Of a stretch of 5,063 nt of DNA, positions 1 through 5,063 are shown in pieces. The DNA is from Acinetobacter sp. (GTDB taxonomy: Bacteria > Pseudomonadota > Gammaproteobacteria > Pseudomonadales > Moraxellaceae). The stretch covers positions 1-5,063 of the forward strand of contig SSHD01000024.1 in the NCBI GenBank assembly GCA_008017255.1. Reading direction: 5' to 3'. Position 1 is the stretch's first letter. Every line of letters begins with the position of its first letter. Below the pieces are notes generated by a model. That model was not told the DNA's origin. It did no database searches and saw only the letters and a program-made list of their open reading frames with translations. The position numbers and the translations under genes were made by a program.

Positions 1-1
1 C

Positions 2-217
2 CCATTCACTTTACCAAAATCAAGCGTTGAAGATGTGAAAAGCAACCCTGGTGAAGCTTTATCTGTCGCGTATGACATGGTATTGAACGGTACTGAAATT
101 GGTGGTGGTTCACTGCGTATCTATACTTTAGAAATGCAAAAAGCGATTTTTGAAGCTTTAGGTATTGGTGAAGAAGAAGCAGAAGAAAAATTCAGCTTCT
201 TATTCGCCAATGCCTAA
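2..217 (+). CDS. aspS: Aspartate--tRNA ligase, C-terminal region fragment (allele A), open at the left edge and broken at its 3' end
   Basis: The frame is open from base 2. Its first GTG, at 35, is an internal valine codon and not a start. The translation follows the AspRS catalytic core: [32 protein letters not shown], then [11 protein letters not shown]. The GGGSLR arginine belongs to the aspartate/adenylate pocket in this family. Up to base 202 the protein reads as normal AspRS; the family then continues roughly LNALKYGAPPHGG...GLDR (motif 3). Instead the frame enters the reverse complement of another aspS copy, adds FANA and stops at 217. About 75 C-terminal residues are thus missing. Within the comparable 57 codons it differs from the - strand copy at about 22 nucleotides but only 4 amino acids (D/E, S/N, E/A, I/V). 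It is therefore a diverged orthologue-like allele and not a fresh duplicate. It may continue to the left beyond this window. The identity is sure; biological reality of the junction is doubtful. Confidence 0.85.
   Translation, partial: PFTLPKSSVEDVKSNPGEALSVAYDMVLNGTEIGGGSLRIYTLEMQKAIFEALGIGEEEAEEKFSFLFANA
173..202 (+). repeat. Small quasi-palindromic hairpin at the aspS junction
   Basis: GAAGAAGCAGAA (173-184) pairs with TTCAGCTTCTTA (191-202) at 10 of 12 positions across a 6-base loop. The sequence encodes [10 protein letters not shown] of normal AspRS, so the hairpin is native to the gene and not made by the junction. It lies exactly where allele A ends and allele B begins, which makes it a plausible site for fold-back or template switching. 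Confidence 0.75.
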
Positions 218-1726
218 AGCTTCAAAAATGGCTTTTTGCATCTCTAAAGTATAGATACGTAGTGAACCACCGCCCACTTCAGTACCGTTCAATACCATGT
301 CGTATGCGACCGATAACGCTGCGCCTGGGTTGTTTTTTACCTCTTCAACGCTCGATTTTGGCAAGGTGAAAGGGTGATGCACTGAAGTCCATTTGCCATC
401 ATCGGTTTCTTCAAACATAGGGAAATCGACCACCCAAAGCGGTGCCCATTCACAAGTTGAAAGATTGAGGTCATGACCGATTTTGACACGAAGTGCGCCC
501 ATCGCATCGTTGACCACTTTGGCTTTATCTGCACCAAAGAACACGATGTCGCCATTTTCAGCGCCAACACGTTTCAATAAATCCAGCACGATTGGCTCGA
601 TAAATTTCACGATAGGCGATTGTAAACCTTCAATGCCTTTTTCCAGTTCGTTGACTTTAATGTACGCCAAGCCTTTAGCACCATAGATACCGACGAACTT
701 GGTATATTCATCAATTGCACTGCGTGGCAATGCACCTGCGCCTGGTACGCGCAATGCAACGATACGACCTTTCGGGTCTTTGGCAGGGCCCGCAAATACT
801 TTGAACTCCACGTCTTGCATTAGGTCTGCAACGTCAACAAGTTTTAGCGGAATACGCATGTCTGGTTTGTCAGAAGCATAGTCACGCATTGCGTCAGCAT
901 AGGTCATGCGCTGGAATTTGGTGAAATCGACATTCAACAGTTCTTTGAACATCTTAATGGTGAGTGTTTCCATCAAATCCATGATGTCATCATCACTCAT
1001 GAACGATGTTTCAACGTCAATCTGGGTAAATTCAGGCTGACGATCCGCACGTAAGTCTTCATCACGGAAGCATTTAGCAATTTGGTAGTAACGGTCAATA
1101 CCGCCCACCATCAACAATTGCTTAAATAACTGTGGCGACTGTGGCAGTGCATAGAAGCTGCCATTTGAAACACGGCTTGGCACTAAATAGTCACGCGCAC
1201 CTTCTGGTGTCGCACGTGTCAAAATCGGCGTTTCAACATCTAAAAAACCATTTTCTTCGAAATAGTTACGAATCAAGTTTGTAAGCTTAGAACGGAAGCG
1301 TAAACGATCTAGCATTTCTGGACGGCGAATGTCCAAGAAACGGTATTTCAAACGGATTTCTTCTGAAATATGAGTGTTTTCATCATTCAGTGGGAAAGGT
1401 GGTGTTTCAGATGCTGCCAATACTTCAATGTGTTTGGCGAGCACTTCAATTTGACCACTGACCATATTGGCATTTTCAGTGCCTTCGTAGCGACGGCGGA
1501 CACGGCCAGTAATTTTGAGAACAAATTCAGAGCGTGCTTTGTCTGCTGTGGCAAAGGCTTCTGGGGTATCTGGGTCAATGACCACTTGCACTAGACCATC
1601 ACGGTCACGCATATCAAGGAAAATCACCCCACCGTGGTCACGGCGACGGTGTACCCAACCGCATAAAGTTACGGTTTGATCAATTTGGGTTTCGGTTAAA
1701 GAACCGCAGTAATGAGTGCGCATCAT
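200..1726 (-). CDS. aspS: Aspartate--tRNA ligase, 3'-truncated (allele B, residues 1-508 of ~590)
   Basis: Class IIb aminoacyl-tRNA synthetase that activates aspartate with ATP and charges tRNA-Asp in the cytoplasm. Residues 1-105 form the OB-fold anticodon-binding domain ([11 protein letters not shown], then [14 protein letters not shown]). The catalytic domain starts near 125; motif 1 surrounds [19 protein letters not shown] (161-179), and motif 2 is [17 protein letters not shown] (219-235) with the ATP-binding Arg221. Residues ~290-420 are the bacterial GAD insertion. HHPFT (450-454) and GGGSLR (485-490) follow. The frame then stops after GIGE, where the family continues EEAEEKF and on to motif 3, whose arginine contacts ATP. 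The protein should therefore be inactive. The stop arises at the inverted junction at 202/203. His31 replaces the Leu of E. coli-type enzymes, a mark I associate with non-discriminating AspRS that also makes Asp-tRNA-Asn for GatCAB. The MMRTHYCG start matches the family; only a weak GGAT lies upstream. The next gene upstream, DUF4184, is co-oriented. Confidence 0.95.
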   Translation of the reverse strand: MMRTHYCGSLTETQIDQTVTLCGWVHRRRDHGGVIFLDMRDRDGLVQVVIDPDTPEAFATADKARSEFVLKITGRVRRRYEGTENANMVSGQIEVLAKHIEVLAASETPPFPLNDENTHISEEIRLKYRFLDIRRPEMLDRLRFRSKLTNLIRNYFEENGFLDVETPILTRATPEGARDYLVPSRVSNGSFYALPQSPQLFKQLLMVGGIDRYYQIAKCFRDEDLRADRQPEFTQIDVETSFMSDDDIMDLMETLTIKMFKELLNVDFTKFQRMTYADAMRDYASDKPDMRIPLKLVDVADLMQDVEFKVFAGPAKDPKGRIVALRVPGAGALPRSAIDEYTKFVGIYGAKGLAYIKVNELEKGIEGLQSPIVKFIEPIVLDLLKRVGAENGDIVFFGADKAKVVNDAMGALRVKIGHDLNLSTCEWAPLWVVDFPMFEETDDGKWTSVHHPFTLPKSSVEEVKNNPGAALSVAYDMVLNGTEVGGGSLRIYTLEMQKAIFEALGIGE

Positions 1727-1800
1727 ATTGAATTATTTATCCAAACTATATTGGCTGTAAAAGGTGCATGCGTAAACAGCGCAGCACCAATGAGTGGGAG

Positions 1801-1829
1801 ATTATGCCTTGTTGAGCCTTGGCGCTCAA
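1801..1829 (-). promoter_or_regulatory. Probable sigma-70 promoter for aspS, with a dyad
   Basis: Read on the - strand, TTGAGC (1829-1824) and CATAAT (1806-1801) are separated by exactly 17 bases, a good -35/-10 pair about 75 bases ahead of the aspS start codon. TTGAGC at 1829-1824 is also half of a perfect 6-bp inverted repeat with GCTCAA at 1817-1812, separated by 6 bases, so the -35 and much of the spacer are symmetric. This could be an operator or simply chance. It is the only convincing promoter in the 161-bp gap between the DUF4184 gene and aspS. The rest of the gap holds a 13-base palindrome (1850-1862) and nothing else I can name. Confidence 0.45.
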
Positions 1830-1887
1830 GTCTTAATACGCTTTGGTAGGCATTTAAAATGCTGCTTTTTATGCAGACGATGCCTCG

Positions 1888-2643
1888 CTATGCGGTGCGA
1901 CTTAAACATCGCCACAGCACGCACGCTGCCGTGTATATCGTGAGTGCAGTTTGGGTAAATTCATTGATGGCTTTGCCAATAAAAAAATAGCTTTCGCGCT
2001 GCCACAGTTCGGCCGTGATATAACGCTGATAATCCCAGACTGTTAGCGCACCGCCAATGCAGGCAACGAGCAGGCTGGCATAGGCAAAGCATTGTGTATT
2101 TATTGCAACAGGTACAGTGTGTTTATGCCGACGGTAATAGCTTAAACACTGCCAGTACACAATCGGCAGCGCGAGTACCGAACAGCCAATTTGTAAGATA
2201 AAATGCACCGGATAATGGCTGCCTAATACGGCAACATGTTTGCCGAGAAAGCCGTGAAAGGCAAAGCTACGGAAGTCTAAATGGGTCAGTCCATCCCAAA
2301 TTAAATGCGTTGCTGCGCCAAATATAATCGCCAAGCAGCCCATGAAGATAAATGCCACCGCATCATTAAAAGATTTAATCTTTAAGTCATGTTGCAGTCC
2401 TAAAAAGTCATAAATGACAGGGCGATAGAGCAAATACCACAGCACAAAAAACAGCAGTCCTATCGGCAGATTAGGAAATAAAAGTCCAGACCATTTATGC
2501 GCCAACATAATGCTGGCAGGGGTAAATAGCCGATACAGGTCGGGTGTCATACAGCCAATGGCTAAGGCGGCAATGGGTAAATGCCCACGACTGAGTCTAG
2601 ATAACGCAGGGGAGAGCACAGCATGTGACAGGGTAAACGGCAT
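1888..2643 (-). CDS. DUF4184 family integral membrane protein
   Basis: A 251-residue hydrophobic protein of unknown function. The opening MPFTLSHAVLSPAL, the following LPIAALAIGCMTPDL and the mid-protein ATHLIWDGLTH are the conserved blocks of the DUF4184 family as I know it. Likely membrane segments are near residues 22-40, 55-74, 95-116, 146-165, 186-203 and 229-246, so an inner-membrane location is expected. His7, Asp35, His113, Asp117 and His121 lie in the conserved blocks and could bind a metal or be catalytic, but that is speculation. The ATG at 2643 is chosen because family members begin MPFTLSH; an in-frame TTG three codons upstream (2652) is possible, and neither has a clear Shine-Dalgarno. 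The gene is divergent from znuD, sharing a 133-bp spacer with the Zur box, and co-oriented with aspS 161 bp downstream. No strong terminator separates it from aspS, so some read-through is possible. Confidence 0.8.
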   Translation of the reverse strand: MPFTLSHAVLSPALSRLSRGHLPIAALAIGCMTPDLYRLFTPASIMLAHKWSGLLFPNLPIGLLFFVLWYLLYRPVIYDFLGLQHDLKIKSFNDAVAFIFMGCLAIIFGAATHLIWDGLTHLDFRSFAFHGFLGKHVAVLGSHYPVHFILQIGCSVLALPIVYWQCLSYYRRHKHTVPVAINTQCFAYASLLVACIGGALTVWDYQRYITAELWQRESYFFIGKAINEFTQTALTIYTAACVLWRCLSRTA

Positions 2644-2727
2644 AAATTGCAAAGTAGTGCAGTGGCAAAATGAAACAGTAGTGTAGCAAATGTACAGAAT
2701 GGCGCTGTTGCTTATTGCAAAATAAAT

Positions 2728-2750
2728 GAAATGTTATAATATAACGAAAA
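2728..2750 (+). promoter_or_regulatory. Zur operator (zinc-uptake repressor binding site)
   Basis: The left half, GAAATGTTATA, matches the gammaproteobacterial Zur consensus half-site as I recall it at all 11 positions. After a central A, the right half begins TATAAC, as in the consensus, then diverges (GAAAA where ATTTC is expected). The core GTTATAATATAAC (2733-2745) is a perfect 13-base palindrome around a central A. The site covers the -10 of the znuD promoter, so zinc-loaded Zur would block RNA polymerase directly. Its position ahead of a zinc receptor gene agrees with this assignment. Confidence 0.85.
2732..2740 (+). promoter_or_regulatory. Extended -10 promoter of znuD inside the Zur box
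   Basis: TGTTATAAT gives a perfect TATAAT (2735-2740) preceded by the TGn extended -10 element. The best -35 at 17-base spacing is TTATTG (2712-2717), which is weak, as extended -10 promoters tolerate. Transcription should start near 2747. That puts the nominal upstream ATG at 2726 outside the message and favours the ATG at 2777 as the znuD start. Confidence 0.7.
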
Positions 2751-2776
2751 TAATGATGGACCGATTTGAGCCTTGC

Positions 2777-4828
2777 ATGTCTTTTCCACAACATATTTTG
2801 ACCGTATCCATTTTAGCTGTACTCAGTCATAACGCTTTTGCTGACACCGTAGAAGATGCACCGCCGCTTGCCACCATTCGTGTGCAAGCCCACCCTTTAC
2901 AGCCCAATGCTGCCGATTTTGCAGTGGCAGATCATCTGCTTGAACAAAAAGATTTAACCACAAAAAGCGCCAGTCTAGGCGATGCCCTAGGTGCTGAAGT
3001 CGGGGTGCAGAGCAACGCTTTTGGCGCAGGTACCAGCCGTCCAGTGATTCGTGGGCAAGAGGGCGCACGGGTCAAAGTACTGCAAAATGCGGCTGAAAAT
3101 ATTGATGTATCGACGCTATCCCCCGATCATGCTGTGACGGTTGATCCGTTATTGGCACAGAAAATTGAGATCATTCAAGGGCCATCGACCTTACTGTACG
3201 GTGCAGGAACCGTCGGTGGTGTGGTCAATGTCACTGACAGTAAAATCCCTACCCAAATGCCAGAACAGGGTACCGAGGGCAATGTCGCATTGCGCTACAA
3301 CACAGGTAGTGATGAAAAACTGGCCAGTGCAGGCGTGACGGTTGGTTTAGGCGAACAGGTAGCATTACGTGTTGAGGGCTTAACCCGTAAGGCAAATGAT
3401 TATATCGCCACAGATTATCTGCATGAAGGCGAGCCTGAGCGCCGTGTTGCAAATACCTTTGTTGAGGGTCAAACGGTCAATGTTGGCGTATCTTGGATAC
3501 ATGAGCGTGGTTTTACTGGACTTTCCTATAGTAATCGGCAAGATCAATATGGTTTGCCAGGGCATAACCATGAATATGAAAGTTGTCATGCACACGGAAC
3601 GAATTTGCACTGTGGCGAACATGACCCTGACCACGACGAAGAGCAAGAGCATGAACAACATGCTCATGAAACTGGCCCTTGGATTGATTTAAAATCTGAG
3701 CGTTATGATGTACGTACCGAGCTGAATGATCCATTTGCTGGGTTTAAAAAGTTACGCGCGCAAGCCAGTTATACCGATTATCAACATGATGAAATTGAGC
3801 AAGATCTTATTAGCACACGCTTTAAAAACAAGGGTTATGATGCGCGTTTGGAACTGCTGCATCAGCCACTGGGTGTATGGGAAGGGGTAATTGGTGCGCA
3901 GTATGGGCAGCAAAAACTCACATTGACTGGTGAAGAAGCATTTTTAGCGCCAAATACGACAAAAAAATGGAGCCTTTTTGCTCTAGAACATGCACAGTTC
4001 AATGAGGTGCATGTAGAACTGGCAGCACGTGCTGAGCAACAACAAATAGATGTTGATGATGCAAGTCAAAAAGATGTCGATGCGACGGCTTATTCTTTCT
4101 CTAGTGCTGCCAATTGGCAGTTTGCACCGAATTATAAATTGTCATTGGTGGCATCGCATCAACAGCGCCTGCCTTTGGCGCAAGAGCTGTATGCAAATGG
4201 TGTGCATTTCGCCAGCAATAGTTATGAACTCGGCAATGATCGACTCAGCAAAGAACAATCCAATAACCTAGAGTTAGGTTTTCATTTTGATAATGAGCGT
4301 TTGGATTATCACCTACATGTGTACCATAACTGGTTTGATGACTACATTTATGCGCAAACTCTAGACCGTGAGCAAGACTTCCGTTTGGTGCAATATACCC
4401 AAGATTCAGCTCGCTTTTATGGTGCAGAAGCCGAAATAGCGTATCAACTTTCACCCATGTATAAAGTCAGCTTATGGGGGGATTACGTGCGTGGCAAAAT
4501 TGATGATGAAAATGCGCCATGTGTACCCGCAGCGCGTATAGGAACTAAAGTAAAAGCCGACTTTGGCGATGGTTTTAGTGCTACTACCGAATACACCCAT
4601 GTATTGCAACAAGACCAAATCACCAGCTATGAAACACAAACTCCAAGCCATCATGTATTCAATGTAGGCATGGCGTATACCGCACCATACAGCAGCGCAG
4701 GGGATTATCAACTGTTCTTAAATGCCAATAACCTGTTCGATGAACAGGTCTATCAACATACCTCGTTTTTATCGACCATTCCGCAAGTGGGGCGTAACTT
4801 TAGCGTCGGTGTTAATTTTAGTTTCTAA
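2777..4828 (+). CDS. znuD: TonB-dependent outer-membrane zinc receptor ZnuD
   Basis: A 683-residue outer-membrane receptor that takes up zinc using TonB/ExbBD energy and hands it to periplasmic ZnuABC. A signal peptide (1-22, ending NAFA before DT) is followed by a TonB-box-like LATIRVQA (31-38), a plug domain to about residue 155 (VIRGQEGARVKVL; SPDHA with His118; IEIIQGPSTLLYGAG from 130) and a 22-strand-type barrel ending in Phe. After YGLPGH comes a His-rich loop (263-297: 10 His and 2 Cys in 35 residues), then PWIDL and YDVRTEL. This pattern matches Neisseria ZnuD and its Acinetobacter homologues from memory. The length is normal and there is no frameshift. The ATG at 2777 is chosen because the frame's ATG at 2726 lies in the Zur box ahead of the expected transcript, and ATGs at 2753 and 2756 would leave almost no leader. 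TTTGAG, 6 bases before 2777, is a modest ribosome site. The n-region lacks Lys/Arg, so the 2753/2756 starts remain possible. Cys582 (NAPCVPAARIG) sits where many receptors have Arg. Confidence 0.92.
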   Translation: MSFPQHILTVSILAVLSHNAFADTVEDAPPLATIRVQAHPLQPNAADFAVADHLLEQKDLTTKSASLGDALGAEVGVQSNAFGAGTSRPVIRGQEGARVKVLQNAAENIDVSTLSPDHAVTVDPLLAQKIEIIQGPSTLLYGAGTVGGVVNVTDSKIPTQMPEQGTEGNVALRYNTGSDEKLASAGVTVGLGEQVALRVEGLTRKANDYIATDYLHEGEPERRVANTFVEGQTVNVGVSWIHERGFTGLSYSNRQDQYGLPGHNHEYESCHAHGTNLHCGEHDPDHDEEQEHEQHAHETGPWIDLKSERYDVRTELNDPFAGFKKLRAQASYTDYQHDEIEQDLISTRFKNKGYDARLELLHQPLGVWEGVIGAQYGQQKLTLTGEEAFLAPNTTKKWSLFALEHAQFNEVHVELAARAEQQQIDVDDASQKDVDATAYSFSSAANWQFAPNYKLSLVASHQQRLPLAQELYANGVHFASNSYELGNDRLSKEQSNNLELGFHFDNERLDYHLHVYHNWFDDYIYAQTLDREQDFRLVQYTQDSARFYGAEAEIAYQLSPMYKVSLWGDYVRGKIDDENAPCVPAARIGTKVKADFGDGFSATTEYTHVLQQDQITSYETQTPSHHVFNVGMAYTAPYSSAGDYQLFLNANNLFDEQVYQHTSFLSTIPQVGRNFSVGVNFSF

Positions 4829-4864
4829 TTTTTCACTTAAATCTTATTGATAAATCAAGCTATA

Positions 4865-4934
4865 AGCTCTAGCCTAAAGTTCTCCCTACGTCCTCACTGG
4901 ATAGGGAGATTTCTTATACGGCTAGGGCTTTTTT
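4865..4934 (+). terminator. Two-tier nested stem-loop with T-run, probable znuD terminator
   Basis: The outer stem pairs AGCTCTAGCC (4865-4874) with GGCTAGGGCT (4920-4929), ten pairs including one G-T, and is followed directly by six Ts (4929-4934). Nested inside is a perfect 8-bp stem, TCTCCCTA (4881-4888) with TAGGGAGA (4902-4909), around a 13-base loop. Internal unpaired stretches are 6 and 10 bases. It starts 37 bases after the znuD stop. The T-run ends only 6 bases before the ATG of the next gene, so it could instead, or also, act as a structured leader of that gene. Confidence 0.7.
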
Positions 4935-4940
4935 GTTTAT

Positions 4941-5063
4941 ATGCGCATTTTTCAACGGATTCATAAAAAATTAAACTGGTCAGGTCGACGCTACATGGCA
5001 GTGTTATTAAGTTTATTGGTGATTGGTTATTTTGCCTCGGCAATTTACCACAGCATGAAACCC
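4941..5063 (+). CDS. N-terminus of a membrane-anchored protein, possibly phospholipase D family (cut by the window end)
   Basis: Only 41 codons are visible. The translation begins MRIFQRIHKKLNWSGRRYMA, a strongly basic stretch (R2, R6, K9, K10, R16, R17), followed by one hydrophobic helix at about residues 19-36 and then IYHSMKP at the edge. This is the shape of an N-in signal anchor or uncleaved signal sequence. From memory, a phospholipase D-domain protein follows the ZnuD gene in Acinetobacter baumannii, and such proteins often have a K-P motif just after the anchor; that is inference from context, because no HKD motif is in view. The ATG at 4941 is chosen because it includes the basic region and an in-frame stop lies at 4923. 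The ATG at 4995 is the alternative. No good ribosome site is seen for 4941, and its promoter must lie within or ahead of the terminator. Confidence 0.6.
   Translation, partial: MRIFQRIHKKLNWSGRRYMAVLLSLLVIGYFASAIYHSMKP

Larger units (their letters stand above)
2..373. repeat. Large imperfect inverted repeat formed by two head-on aspS alleles
   Basis: Arms 2-172 and 203-373 are reverse complements at about 149 of 171 positions, counted by hand, with no gaps. Both encode AspRS from PFTLPKSS to GIGE. The symmetry axis is at 187.5, and the inner 30 bases (173-202) add a further 12-bp imperfect pairing on the same axis, leaving a 6-base centre (185-190). Twenty-one codons differ and 17 of these differences are synonymous, so each arm evolved under selection as a working gene before they were joined. 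I cannot tell from sequence whether the join is a chimeric assembly or library product or a real rearrangement. The artefact is the more likely explanation because no intact aspS remains. Confidence 0.9.

Noticed and set aside
35..217. An independent 60-residue small gene starting with GTG at 35
   Set aside because: The frame is open to the window edge and the protein is plainly the interior of AspRS; the GTG is a normal valine codon.
2..373. Simple fold-back duplication of a single aspS template, or a functional inverted-repeat element
   Set aside because: The arms differ at about 22 of 171 positions, mostly silent, so they come from two separately evolved genes; there is no transposase or target-site signal nearby.
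1862..1876. CTGC/GCAG hairpin as a terminator of the DUF4184 gene
   Set aside because: The stem has only 4 pairs and the T-run after it is short and interrupted.
2644..2652. TTG at 2652 as the start of the DUF4184 protein
   Set aside because: The family begins MPFTLSH, matching the ATG at 2643, and no ribosome site supports the TTG.
2726..2776. ATG at 2726 as the znuD start (adding 17 residues)
   Set aside because: It lies next to the Zur box and upstream of the predicted transcript start; the extra residues precede and would spoil a normal signal peptide.
3380..3734. Open frames overlapping the His-rich part of znuD in other frames and on the opposite strand
   Set aside because: They lack ribosome sites and recognisable domains, and are explained by the repeated CAT/GAA/GAC codons of the znuD loop.
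1..5063. A novel defence, mobile or biosynthetic system
   Set aside because: Every sizeable frame belongs to a recognised housekeeping or zinc-uptake gene or a known uncharacterised family; no cluster of unknown genes, repeat array or integration site is seen.

Overview
The window looks like chromosomal DNA from an Acinetobacter-like gammaproteobacterium (Moraxellaceae). This rests on the close match of the AspRS protein to the Acinetobacter type as I remember it, the Zur-box/ZnuD arrangement, and moderately AT-rich codon use. No mobile element, CRISPR array, tRNA or rRNA gene is visible. I found no previously undescribed multi-gene system.

Layout. At the left edge (2-217, + strand) is a C-terminal piece of one aspS allele. 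It runs head-on into a second, different aspS allele on the - strand (1726-200) that carries residues 1-508 of the usual ~590. Both copies stop at the same place and both lack the last ~75-85 residues, including class II motif 3. The two arms (2-172 and 203-373) form an inverted repeat at about 87% nucleotide identity by hand count, centred on a small hairpin. Neither allele is complete, and AspRS is expected to be essential and single-copy. The junction is therefore most simply a chimeric join of two related strains or species in assembly or library preparation, although a real rearrangement cannot be excluded from sequence alone.

Upstream of aspS, after a 161-bp gap holding a probable promoter with dyad symmetry, lies a DUF4184-family membrane protein gene on the same strand (2643-1888). 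Divergent from it is a full-length TonB-dependent outer-membrane receptor (2777-4828, +) that I identify as the zinc receptor ZnuD. Its family-typical His-rich loop follows a YGLPGH motif, and its promoter carries a Zur operator overlapping a perfect extended -10. The expected circuit is this: when zinc is plentiful, Zur covers the promoter; when zinc is scarce, znuD is expressed and zinc is imported across the outer membrane using TonB energy.

After znuD, a two-tier nested stem-loop with a T-run acts as probable terminator. Only a few bases later starts an incomplete membrane-anchored protein (4941 to the window end), possibly a phospholipase D-family protein.

The items most worth checking are the aspS junction, the Zur box position and the start choice it forces for znuD, and the terminator lying almost on the next start codon.
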